From contig NZ_JAJAVH010000011.1 of the NCBI RefSeq assembly GCF_020511115.1, forward strand, positions 186,001 to 250,000: a stretch of DNA of 64,000 nucleotides. The letters run 5' to 3'. The stretch comes from Luteimonas panaciterrae (GTDB taxonomy: Bacteria > Pseudomonadota > Gammaproteobacteria > Xanthomonadales > Xanthomonadaceae). A program made the translations under genes and the position numbers. Under the pieces are notes generated by a model. The model saw only the letters and a list, made by a program, of their open reading frames with translations. It searched no databases and had not been told where the DNA came from. Below are positions 1-7,863 of the stretch, one piece after another. Positions within the stretch are counted from its first letter, which is position 1. Each line of letters opens with the position of its first letter.

Positions 1-157
1 GTCCGCGCGCCATGAGTGGGCAGGACCGGGCAACATGTTGAAGACTCCCAGTGGCGTTTGTTCGCCATCGCGGGCGGATATCACTGTCTGTCCGCGTTTT
101 TTTGATTCGGCTTTAACGGCTGTCTGCGCATGGTGGGACAAAAGCCAGGAGCGCGAC

Positions 158-499
158 ATGCGATACAAGCACTTTCGTTTCGGCAAGGGATTCCGCGTGG
201 CGTTCACCGTGCGCAAGACGCAGGCGGCGGAAATGATCATCGCGCCGGGCGACAGCGAAGGCGGGCCGGACAATCGCCATCGCGGCGCGGACCAATGGCT
301 TTATGTGGTATCGGGAACCGGGCTGGCGATCGTCGAAGGCGCGAGGCAAAAACTTCGCGCGGGAAGTCTGCTGGTGATCGAGCGTGGCGAGCGTCACGAG
401 ATCCGTAATGTCGGGCGCACCTTGCTGAAGACGGTCAATATCTACTCTCCGCCGGCCTACCGGAGCGACGAGAATCCGCTTCCGGCGGGAAAGGGTTAA
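158..499 (+). CDS. Small cupin-domain protein
   Basis: A 113-residue single-domain cupin. The conserved beta-barrel pattern is visible: HRGADQWLYVVSGTG (cupin motif 1, about residues 46-60) and an ERGERHEIRN stretch (motif 2, about 80-89), giving His residues suited to bind a metal. An open frame continues upstream to an ATG at 35, but the ATG at 158 has a Shine-Dalgarno (caggag, 7 bases upstream) and starts just before the conserved fold, so it is preferred. The gene converges on gcvP and shares a bidirectional hairpin with it. Function is unknown; cupins of this size are often sugar- or small-molecule-binding proteins. Confidence 0.7.
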   Translation: MRYKHFRFGKGFRVAFTVRKTQAAEMIIAPGDSEGGPDNRHRGADQWLYVVSGTGLAIVEGARQKLRAGSLLVIERGERHEIRNVGRTLLKTVNIYSPPAYRSDENPLPAGKG

Positions 500-506
500 C
501 TCTCCG

Positions 507-538
507 CAAAAAAGAAGGGGCGCCGGAGCGCCCCTTCT
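507..538 (-). terminator. Rho-independent terminator of gcvP
   Basis: A perfect 10-bp stem (513-522 with 529-538, sequence AGAAGGGGCG) closes a 6-base loop. On the minus strand it is followed by a run of T, as expected just after the gcvP stop codon. Confidence 0.85.
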
Positions 539-541
539 GGA

Positions 542-3445
542 TCATGCTTCTTCCGCTTCTTCCTTGTACGCGTCTACCGGGATGCAGGCGCACATGACGT
601 TTTTGTCGCCGTAGACGTTATCCACGCGCGCCACCGGCGACCAATATTTCTGCAGCTTGAGCACCGGCAACGGGAAGGCGGCCAGTTCGCGCGGGTAGGC
701 GTGGGTCCACTCGCTGCCCGCCACCATCGTGGCGGTGTGCGGCGCGTTGCGAAGCGGGTTGTCCTCGCGGTCGAGACGCCCATCCTCGATGGCGCGGATT
801 TCCTCGCGGATCTCGATCATGGCGTCGATGAAGCGGTCGAGTTCGTGCAGGGATTCGGACTCGGTCGGTTCCACCATCAGCGTACCGGCCACGGGGAAGC
901 TGAGCGTCGGCGCGTGGAAGCCGAAGTCGATCAGGCGCTTGGCGACGTCCTCGGCGCTGATGCCGGTGCTGTCCTTGAGTGGCCGCAGGTCGAGGATGCA
1001 CTCGTGCGCGACCAGGCCATTGCGACCGGTGTAGAGCGTCTTGTAATGCGGCGCGAGACGCTTGGCGATGTAGTTCGCGTTGAGCAAGGCCACCTGTGTT
1101 GCCTTGCGCAGGCCTGCGGTGCCCATCAGGGTGATGTACATCCAGCTGATCGGCAGGATCGAGGCGGAGCCGAAGCTGGCCGCGCTGACCATGCCGACGT
1201 CGCCTTCGCCGCCAAGGGTGCGCGGCAGGAACGGAGCGAGATGCGACTTCACCGCGCACGGGCCGACACCGGGGCCGCCACCGCCGTGCGGAATGCAGAA
1301 GGTCTTGTGCAGGTTGAGGTGCGAAACGTCCGACCCCCACTTGCCCGGCTTGGCGACGCCGACGAGGGCGTTCATGTTGGCGCCGTCGGTGTATACCTGA
1401 CCGCCGTGCTGGTGGACGATGTCGCAGATCGCGACGACGTCTTCCTCGAACACGCCATGCGTGGACGGGTAGGTGATCATCAGCGCGGCGAGTCGGTCGG
1501 AGTACTTCTCGGCCTTGGCGCGGATGTCGTCGAGGTCGACGTTGCCGTTGCTGTCGCACTTGGTCACGACCACGGTCATGCCACACATGTGCGCGGATGC
1601 CGGGTTGGTGCCATGCGCGGATTCGGGGATCAGGCAGACGTCGCGATGGTTTTCGCCGCGCGAGCGGTGATAGGCGCGAATGGCGAGCAGGCCGGCGAAT
1701 TCGCCTTGCGCGCCGGAGTTCGGCTGCAGGCTGACGGCATCGTAGCCGGTGCATTCGACCAGCATCGCTTCGAGTTCGTCGATGAGCTGCTTGTAACCTG
1801 CGGTCTGTTCGACCGGCGCGAGCGGATGGATGTTGGCGAACTCGGGCCAGGTCACCGGGATCATCTCGGCGGTGGCGTTGAGCTTCATGGTGCAGGAGCC
1901 GAGCGGGATCATGGTGCGATCCATCGCCAGGTCCTTGTCGGCGAGCTGGCGCATGTAGCGCAGCAGTTCGTGCTCGCTGTGATGGGTGTTGAAGACCGGG
2001 TGCTGCAGGAACGCGCTCTTGCGCGCCGATGTGGCGGGGATCGCGTCGGCGGTGTCGACGTCGAGCGCGTCGATGTCTTCAATTTTCGCGTCGAAGAGAC
2101 CGGCCAGCACGATCACGTCGCTGCGGGTAGTGGTTTCGTCGAGGCTGATGCTCAAGCTGCCGCCGTCGATGCGGCGCAGGTTGACGCGCTGCGCCTGGGC
2201 CTTGGCGTGGATCGCACCGGCGTCGACGCCGGTGACATGCAGCGTGTCGAAGAAATCGTCGCCAACGGTGACGCCGGCCTTGCGCAGCGCGGCGGCCAGG
2301 ATCGCGGTCAGACGATGCGTGCGGCGTGCGATGCGCGCCAGGCCATCAGGGCCGTGGTAGACGGCGTACATGCTCGCCATCACCGCCAGCAGCACCTGCG
2401 CGGTGCAGATGTTGGACGTCGCCTTCTCGCGACGGATGTGCTGTTCGCGCGTCTGCAGCGTGAGGCGATAGGCAGGCTTGCCTTCGGCGTCGATCGAGAC
2501 GCCGATCAGGCGGCCCGGCATCGAGCGCTTGTAGGCATCTCGGCAGGCCATGAAGCCGGCATGCGGACCGCCGAAGCCGAACGGCACGCCGAAGCGCTGG
2601 CTGTTGCCGACGACGATGTCCGCGCCCCATTCGCCGGGCGAGGCCAGCAGGGTGAGGGCGAGCAGGTCGGTGGCGACAGCGACGAGCGCGCCGCGTGCGT
2701 GCGCGGCTTCGGTGAGCGCGGCGTAGTCGCGGATCGTGCCGCGCGTGTCGGGATACTGCAGCAGCAGGCCGAAGGCGTCGACGCTGGCGGCCTCGGCGTC
2801 GTCGCCGATGTGCAGGACGATGTCGAGCGGTTCGGCGCGGGTCTTGAGCACTTCGATCGTCTGCGGATGCACGCCGTTCGATACAAAGAACACGTCGGAC
2901 TTCGATTTCGCCGAACGCTTGGCCAGCGTCATCGCCTCGGCGGCGGCGGTGGCTTCATCGAGCAGCGAGGCGTTGGCGATCTCCATGCCGGTGAGATCGG
3001 CCACCATGGTCTGGAAGTTGATCAGCGCTTCCATGCGGCCTTGCGAGATTTCCGCCTGGTAGGGCGTGTACGCGGTGTACCAGGCCGGGTTTTCGAGGAT
3101 GTTGCGCAGGATGACGTTCGGCGTGTGCGTGCCGGAATAGCCCTGGCCGATGAAGCTCTTGAACACCTGGTTCTTGTCGGCGATGGCGCGGATCTTCGCC
3201 AGCGCCTCGACTTCGGTGATCGCCTCGGGCAGCGCCAGCGGCGCGGGCGACTTGATCTTGCCCGGCACGATCGCATCGGTCATCGCATCGAGCGAGTCGT
3301 GGCCGATCGCGTGCAGCATCTGCGCGATCTCGGCGTCGTTGGGGCCGATATGGCGCTCGACGAAGGCGGAGTGATATTCGAGTTCGCGCAGGGAAGGCGA
3401 GGTGCGCTGGGGCGGATTGTGATGGGGCAGGCCGTTGTTCGACAT
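542..3445 (-). CDS. gcvP: Glycine dehydrogenase (decarboxylating), P-protein of the glycine cleavage system
   Basis: This pyridoxal-phosphate enzyme decarboxylates glycine and passes the aminomethyl group to the lipoyl H-protein. The product is about 967 residues, the full length of the fused P-protein. The N-terminal motif [13 protein letters not shown], the glycine-rich GGGGPGVGP loop and the PLP-lysine region [17 protein letters not shown] are all present. The ATG at 3445 begins a sequence typical of the family; the frame is open further to an ATG at 3475 and a TTG at 3484. It stands without gcvT or gcvH beside it and lies behind a tandem glycine riboswitch. Confidence 0.95.
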   Translation of the reverse strand: MSNNGLPHHNPPQRTSPSLRELEYHSAFVERHIGPNDAEIAQMLHAIGHDSLDAMTDAIVPGKIKSPAPLALPEAITEVEALAKIRAIADKNQVFKSFIGQGYSGTHTPNVILRNILENPAWYTAYTPYQAEISQGRMEALINFQTMVADLTGMEIANASLLDEATAAAEAMTLAKRSAKSKSDVFFVSNGVHPQTIEVLKTRAEPLDIVLHIGDDAEAASVDAFGLLLQYPDTRGTIRDYAALTEAAHARGALVAVATDLLALTLLASPGEWGADIVVGNSQRFGVPFGFGGPHAGFMACRDAYKRSMPGRLIGVSIDAEGKPAYRLTLQTREQHIRREKATSNICTAQVLLAVMASMYAVYHGPDGLARIARRTHRLTAILAAALRKAGVTVGDDFFDTLHVTGVDAGAIHAKAQAQRVNLRRIDGGSLSISLDETTTRSDVIVLAGLFDAKIEDIDALDVDTADAIPATSARKSAFLQHPVFNTHHSEHELLRYMRQLADKDLAMDRTMIPLGSCTMKLNATAEMIPVTWPEFANIHPLAPVEQTAGYKQLIDELEAMLVECTGYDAVSLQPNSGAQGEFAGLLAIRAYHRSRGENHRDVCLIPESAHGTNPASAHMCGMTVVVTKCDSNGNVDLDDIRAKAEKYSDRLAALMITYPSTHGVFEEDVVAICDIVHQHGGQVYTDGANMNALVGVAKPGKWGSDVSHLNLHKTFCIPHGGGGPGVGPCAVKSHLAPFLPRTLGGEGDVGMVSAASFGSASILPISWMYITLMGTAGLRKATQVALLNANYIAKRLAPHYKTLYTGRNGLVAHECILDLRPLKDSTGISAEDVAKRLIDFGFHAPTLSFPVAGTLMVEPTESESLHELDRFIDAMIEIREEIRAIEDGRLDREDNPLRNAPHTATMVAGSEWTHAYPRELAAFPLPVLKLQKYWSPVARVDNVYGDKNVMCACIPVDAYKEEAEEA

Positions 3446-3533
3446 GGCAGGGGTCCGGAAGGGCTTCAGGAACATGACCGACAACGACAGCCGGGCCGAT
3501 GACGGCCAGGCGTGCGTCGCCGCACGTTGGATG

Positions 3534-3752
3534 CCCCTCTGTCCTTTTGCCTGAGAGTTTGGAAGCGGTCCGCTTTGGACCCGCCTCGTGCCCCTTCGGC
3601 GCCGGTTCCGCGCCTGTGACGGCGGGGTCGGTCTCTCCAGAGTTTGCCGCGTGTGTTGCGTGTGGTCTTTGGGCCTGAGCGATTACGGGCGTTGCGCCTT
3701 CGGCAGCGGGTCCGCGCCCCGTCGAGGGCCGGCCCACTTCTCCCACGGGACT
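3534..3752 (-). promoter_or_regulatory. Tandem glycine riboswitch (two aptamers)
   Basis: Read on the minus strand, two aptamer cores follow each other. The first has GTGGGAGAAGTGGG, then CTGCCGAAGGCGCAA and CGCTCAGGCCCAAAGACCAC. The second has CTCTGGAGAGACC, then GCGCCGAAGGGGCA and CTCTCAGGCAAAAGGACAG. The paired GCCGAAGG-GCA and CTCAGGC-AAAG-AC elements are the signature of glycine aptamers. The second ends about 90 bases before the gcvP ATG, so it controls gcvP. The mode (transcription or translation) is not clear, since no strong terminator is evident in the expression platform. Confidence 0.93.
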
Positions 3753-3760
3753 GCGGGCGA

Positions 3761-3766
3761 ATTATA
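3761..3766 (-). promoter_or_regulatory. -10 element of the gcvP promoter
   Basis: A perfect TATAAT on the minus strand lies 8 bases before the first paired element of the riboswitch, so transcription would begin at its 5' edge (about 3754). No good -35 hexamer is visible at the usual spacing. Confidence 0.6.
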
Positions 3767-3927
3767 GCCTGCGCCAGGGGCGTCCCGGGCCCCAGCCGTC
3801 TGGGCGGCGTGACGCGGCCTTTCAGACGGGAATTCGTGCAACGGAACGTCCCAGCCGGGCAGCGGGGCCGGCAATTCTTTAACATATGCGGTCTGCGTTG
3901 TTCCTCACGTGTCTTCTCAAGGCCGCC

Positions 3928-4386
3928 ATGTCCGCGCCGCCGCTCCAGGCTCCCTTTCAGCTTCGCCAGATCGACCACATCGTGCTGCGCGTGCGCGACA
4001 GCGCGCGCATGCAGGCCTTCTACTGCGCGGTGCTCGGCTGCACCGTCGAACGGCGCCAGGACGAGATCGGGCTGGTGCAGCTGCGGGCCGGACAGTCGCT
4101 GATCGATCTGGTGGACGTCGCCGGCAAGCTCGGCCGTGCCGGTGGTGCCGCGCCGGGAGCGGAAGGTCACAATCTCGATCATCTGTGCCTGCGCGTCGAA
4201 CCGTTCGACCGCGAGGCGATCGTCGCGCACCTGCAGGCGCATGGCGTGCCGGTCGGCGATTTCGGCTCGCGCTACGGCGCCGAAGGCGAGGGGCCATCGC
4301 AATATCTGTCCGATCCCGAAGGGAACACGGTCGAGCTGAAGGGGCCGCCGGATACCGCCAGCGCCTCCGTCGCGAATTCCGCCTGA
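3928..4386 (+). CDS. VOC-superfamily (glyoxalase/dioxygenase-like) protein
   Basis: A single vicinal-oxygen-chelate domain of 152 residues. Candidate metal ligands are in the usual places: His in QIDHIVLRVRD, His in NLDHLCLRVE, and Glu in PEGNTVELKG. Proteins of this type bind a divalent metal and act as glyoxalases, dioxygenases or antibiotic-binding proteins; the substrate here cannot be told. An earlier ATG at 3886 has no ribosome site; the ATG at 3928 follows a modest AAGG. The stop is one base before the ATG of the downstream exporter, so the two are translationally coupled, which hints at a shared detoxification role. Confidence 0.8.
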   Translation: MSAPPLQAPFQLRQIDHIVLRVRDSARMQAFYCAVLGCTVERRQDEIGLVQLRAGQSLIDLVDVAGKLGRAGGAAPGAEGHNLDHLCLRVEPFDREAIVAHLQAHGVPVGDFGSRYGAEGEGPSQYLSDPEGNTVELKGPPDTASASVANSA

Positions 4387-4387
4387 C

Positions 4388-5638
4388 ATGACGCCTTCAA
4401 CGATACCGACGCGACGGCTCGCGGTGCTGCTGGCCGGGCTGGCGATGTTCGGCCCGTTCTCCATCGACACCATCTTCCCGGCGTTCCCACAGATCGGTGC
4501 GCAGTTCGGTGCCGACAAGCTGGTGATGCAGCAGACCATCAGCGCCTATCTGATCGCCTATGCGGCGATGAGCGTGATCCACGGTCCGCTGTCGGATGCA
4601 TTGGGTCGGCGACGGGTGATCCTCACGGGGCTCGTGATCTACGTGATCGCCTCGATCGGCTGCGCATTGGCGACCGATCTGCCGATGCTGCTCGCGTTCC
4701 GCGTGCTGCAGGGCCTGTCGGCGGGCGTGGGCCTGATCGTCGGACGCGCGGTGATCCGCGACGTGCTGCACGGCGACGACGCGCAGCGCTTGATGAGCCA
4801 GGTGTCGATGATCTTCGGCATCGCGCCGGCGATCGCGCCGATCATCGGTGGCTGGCTGCTTGGCTGGGGCCGCTGGCCGATGATCTTCTGGTTCCTGGTC
4901 GCGTTCGCGTTGTTGCTGATCGCGACGACCTCGCTGTGGCTGCCGGAAACACATCCGAAGCAGGCGCGATTGCCGCTGCAGCCAAAGCCATTGCTACGCG
5001 GCTATCTGGGGATTTTCGTCAATCCGCGCTTCCAGCGCCTCGCCGCGGCGGGTGCGTTCAACTTCGCCGCGCTGTTCCTGTACATCGCCTCGGCGCCGGC
5101 GTTCGTGCTCGATCTGCTGAAATTGAACGAGCGCCAGTTCGCCTGGTTCTTCGTGCCGATGATCGGCGGCATGATGGTGGGTGCATTCCTGTCGGGGCGC
5201 GCGGCCGGACGTATCAGCGGTTCGCGGCTGGCCGGTATCGGCTTCGCCTGCTGCGGTGTGGCAGTGACCGCCAACATTCTCTACAACGTGTTCGCGCCAC
5301 AGCTGAGCGTGCCGTGGGCGGTGCTGCCGGTGATGCTGAATTCCTTTGGCGTCGCGCTGGTGTTCCCGATCCTGACATTGGCAATCCTCGATATGTATCC
5401 GCGCCAGCGTGGTTCGGCGTCGTCGTTGCAGGCGTTCACGGGGCTGGCGATGAATGCCCTGGTGGCTGGCGTGCTGTCGCCGTTGCTGAGCGACAACGGA
5501 TTGCATCTCGCCCTTGGCGCGGCCGTGTTCACCTTGCTCGGATGGCTGTGCTGGCGCTGGGAGATGGTGCGCAAGCATCATCAGGTGCCGGAAGTGCCGG
5601 CGGAACCCGCGGCGCTCGAGCCGACGGAGCGTTTGTAG
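4388..5638 (+). CDS. Bcr/CflA-family drug-resistance MFS transporter
   Basis: A 416-residue inner-membrane carrier with about twelve hydrophobic segments. The signature of the drug:H+ antiporter-1 subgroup is visible: FGPFSIDTIFPAFP in helix 1, the loop 2-3 motif GPLSDALGRRRVILTG, and GRAVIRDVLHG after helix 4. It is expected to export small hydrophobic or sulfonamide/bicyclomycin-type compounds with proton influx. It follows the VOC gene with a one-base gap and has no ribosome site of its own, so it probably depends on coupled translation. Confidence 0.9.
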   Translation: MTPSTIPTRRLAVLLAGLAMFGPFSIDTIFPAFPQIGAQFGADKLVMQQTISAYLIAYAAMSVIHGPLSDALGRRRVILTGLVIYVIASIGCALATDLPMLLAFRVLQGLSAGVGLIVGRAVIRDVLHGDDAQRLMSQVSMIFGIAPAIAPIIGGWLLGWGRWPMIFWFLVAFALLLIATTSLWLPETHPKQARLPLQPKPLLRGYLGIFVNPRFQRLAAAGAFNFAALFLYIASAPAFVLDLLKLNERQFAWFFVPMIGGMMVGAFLSGRAAGRISGSRLAGIGFACCGVAVTANILYNVFAPQLSVPWAVLPVMLNSFGVALVFPILTLAILDMYPRQRGSASSLQAFTGLAMNALVAGVLSPLLSDNGLHLALGAAVFTLLGWLCWRWEMVRKHHQVPEVPAEPAALEPTERL

Positions 5639-5655
5639 ACGCAAACACGGAATCG

Positions 5656-6588
5656 TCAGCGTTTTCGCGGCGGGCGATTCGCTGGTTTCCTTACAGCCTG
5701 ACTAGCGTCTTGGCGATGATAAGCATCGAAAACAGCGACGACATGGTCGACGAACGCGCGCACCTTCGGCACATGCTGTCGATCGGGCGGCCACAGCAAC
5801 CAGTTGTCGTTTTCGTCCTGCGCAACTAGCGCGTCCGCGAGCACGGGTTGCAAGGAACCGTTGGCGAAAGCCGGGAGCGCCGCGTAGCGTGCGATGGCGG
5901 CGATGCCGATGCCGGCCAATGCGGACAGCCGCACGGCTTCGGGATCGCTGAGCACGATCGTCTGCGGCACCTCGACACTGCATCCGCTCGATAGGGGCGG
6001 CAGCGGCCAGGGACGGATGCGGCCCTTGGTCGGGCTGCGATAGCGGATGCAGCGGTGGTGCGCGAGGTCGGCGGGTGTGTTTGGCGCGCCTTTCTCTTGC
6101 AGGTAGCTCGGTGACGCGCACAACAACGAGCGTTCTGGTCCAAGGTTGCGGCCGCGCAGACTGGAATCGGGTGGCGCGACGCCTCCGCGTAGTACCAGGT
6201 CGTAGCCTTCGGCGACCAGATCGACCTGGCGGCTGTCGAAATCAATGTCGAGCAGGATGTCGGGATAGGCGCGCATGAATTCGCGCAGCGACGGCAGCAC
6301 GAGCGCGCGGCCGATGCCGGGTGCGAGGCTGATCTTCAGACGTCCGCGTGGCCCGGCATCCGCGTGCGCGAGCGAGGCTTCCGCCTGCGCGATCGCGTCG
6401 AGAATGCGGTCGGCATGTTCGAGCAGGAGCAGGCCGGTTTCAGTGAGGCTGAGCTTGCGCGTGGTGCGCGCGAACAGCGTGGTGCCGAGTCGGTCCTCCA
6501 TGCGCCGCACCGCCTTCGCCACACCCGAGGGCGTGCCGCCCATGCGTTCGGCGGCCTTGGCGAAGCTGCCGGCGCGCGCGGTCTGCAC
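5656..6588 (-). CDS. LysR-family transcriptional regulator with abnormal 5' end
   Basis: The product has a winged-helix DNA-binding domain (GSFAKAAERMGGTPSGVAKA, then RLGTTLFARTTRKLSLTETG) and a LysR substrate-binding domain, about 310 residues. The first usable start is a GTG at 6588, but it removes most of helix 1. Family-like sequence continues in frame upstream (GDRASSGLVAFV) as far as a TAA at 6628-6630, with no ATG, GTG, TTG or CTG in between. The start has therefore been lost, is non-canonical, or the gene is damaged. It is divergent from the old-yellow-enzyme gene, its likely target. Confidence 0.8.
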   Translation of the reverse strand: MQTARAGSFAKAAERMGGTPSGVAKAVRRMEDRLGTTLFARTTRKLSLTETGLLLLEHADRILDAIAQAEASLAHADAGPRGRLKISLAPGIGRALVLPSLREFMRAYPDILLDIDFDSRQVDLVAEGYDLVLRGGVAPPDSSLRGRNLGPERSLLCASPSYLQEKGAPNTPADLAHHRCIRYRSPTKGRIRPWPLPPLSSGCSVEVPQTIVLSDPEAVRLSALAGIGIAAIARYAALPAFANGSLQPVLADALVAQDENDNWLLWPPDRQHVPKVRAFVDHVVAVFDAYHRQDASQAVRKPANRPPRKR

Positions 6589-6635
6589 GAAGGCGACGAG
6601 ACCGCTGCTGGCGCGGTCACCGAAGACTTAATTCA

Positions 6636-6658
6636 GGATATTTTGTCGCGAATTATCC
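6636..6658. promoter_or_regulatory. Inverted repeat between LysR and OYE genes, candidate operator
   Basis: GGATA (6636-6640) and TATCC (6654-6658) form a dyad with 13 bases between, in an AT-rich patch of the divergent intergenic region. LysR-type sites often have short interrupted dyads of this kind. It lies 73 bases before the OYE start. Confidence 0.4.
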
Positions 6659-6730
6659 GACATGGCGGGTATTCAAGCAGGTATTGGGGACAAATTAGGC
6701 TGTTCGAACTTCCCAGGCAAGCCCACCGCC

Positions 6731-7777
6731 ATGAACCGAGAAGTCGCTGCCGCCACCCTGATCGAGTCGGAATCCCGTTCCCGTCTGTTTTCGCCCGCGA
6801 TGCTGGGACGACTGCGATTGCGCAATCGCGTGGTGATGTCGCCGATGCAGCAATACCAGGGAACCGCCGACGCGAGCGCTACGACGTATCACGCGCACCA
6901 CTACGCACGCCGTGCTCGTGGTGGTGTCGGGCTGGTGATGGTCGAGTCGACCGCGGTCGCGCCCGAGGGCCGACTGTTCGGCGATGACATCGGTCTCTAC
7001 AGCGCTGCGCATGTGGCGCCACTGCGCGCGGTGGTCGATGCCGTGCACGCCGAAGGCGCGGCGATCGCGGTGCAGCTCAGCCATGGCGGGCGCAAGTCCT
7101 TCCGCGGCGCGGGCGCGCTGCTGGCACCGAGTGCGATCGCTTATGACGACACTTACGGTGTGCCGGAGGCGATGACGCAGGCACAGATCGCGAAGGCCAT
7201 CGCCGACTACGAACGCGCGACCCGATACGCGCTCGACGCCGGTTTCGACGCCATCGAACTGCATGCCGCGCACGGCTTTCTGGTCCATCAGTTCATGTCG
7301 CAGATCAGCAATCATCGCGACGATGAGTACGGCGGCTCGGCGCACAATCGTGGCCGTTTCTTGCGCGAAGTATTCGCGGCGATTCGCGGCGTGGTCGGGC
7401 CGGATTACCCGCTGCTGGTACGCGTGTCCGGCAGTGATTTCGATCCGGATGGACTGACGCCCGAGGCGGTGGCGGAACTGCTGCTGCCGTTGCGTGAGCT
7501 GGGGCTGCAGGCGGTGGACGTATCGGCCGGTGGCCTGTCGCCGAAGGTGCCTTACGGTATCGGTGTGGAATACCAGGTGCCGTTCGCGTCGACGATCCGC
7601 CGCGCGCTGGACGTGCCGACCATCGCCGTCGGCCTGATCCGCGGCGCCGATCGCGCCGAGGCGATCCTGCGCGAAGAACATGCGGACTTCATCGCCATCG
7701 GGAGGCCACTGCTGGAGCGTCCCGACTATGCCGATGATCTGTGTCGCGATCTGTCCGGGCGCGCGCTCGCGGCGTGA
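6731..7777 (+). CDS. NADH:flavin oxidoreductase of the old yellow enzyme family (YqjM/XenA-like)
   Basis: An FMN-dependent ene-reductase of 348 residues, expected to reduce activated C=C bonds of enals, enones or nitro compounds using NAD(P)H. The substrate-binding His pair lies in LHAAHGFLVHQFMS, followed by QISNHRDDEYGGS; the phosphate-binding end contains IAVGLIRG and FIAIGRPLLERPD. In the position where YqjM and XenA carry the redox-tuning Cys (MSPMCMY) this protein has MSPMQQYQG. The ATG at 6731 starts a typical N-terminus; an in-frame ATG at 6662 would add 23 unlikely residues. Confidence 0.9.
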   Translation: MNREVAAATLIESESRSRLFSPAMLGRLRLRNRVVMSPMQQYQGTADASATTYHAHHYARRARGGVGLVMVESTAVAPEGRLFGDDIGLYSAAHVAPLRAVVDAVHAEGAAIAVQLSHGGRKSFRGAGALLAPSAIAYDDTYGVPEAMTQAQIAKAIADYERATRYALDAGFDAIELHAAHGFLVHQFMSQISNHRDDEYGGSAHNRGRFLREVFAAIRGVVGPDYPLLVRVSGSDFDPDGLTPEAVAELLLPLRELGLQAVDVSAGGLSPKVPYGIGVEYQVPFASTIRRALDVPTIAVGLIRGADRAEAILREEHADFIAIGRPLLERPDYADDLCRDLSGRALAA

Positions 7778-7821
7778 TCCGAAACATGTGCTGACAGGTC
7801 GACGATTACTACGCCCAGGCC

Positions 7822-7849
7822 CGTCATTCCCGCCTTCGCGGGAATGACG
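7822..7849. repeat. REP-like palindrome (CGTCATTCCCGC ... GCGGGAATGACG)
   Basis: A perfect 12-bp inverted repeat around a 4-base loop, between the convergent ends of the OYE and peptidase genes. A second copy with a longer loop is at 32049-32101. Repeats of this consensus are scattered between genes in many proteobacteria. Confidence 0.75.
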
Positions 7850-7863
7850 AGAGGGTTCCAGAT

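Noticed and set aside
701..3502. Very long open frame antisense to gcvP (933 codons)
   Set aside because: It mirrors the codon structure of the P-protein in high-GC DNA, has no recognisable domain, and would lie over a well-supported gene and its riboswitch.
3886..3927. Upstream ATG extension of the VOC protein
   Set aside because: No ribosome site and non-family residues; the ATG at 3928 starts near the conserved domain.
6661..6663. ATG as true start of the LysR gene
   Set aside because: An in-frame TAA follows at 6628-6630, the ribosome site is absent, and the candidate operator dyad lies over this stretch.
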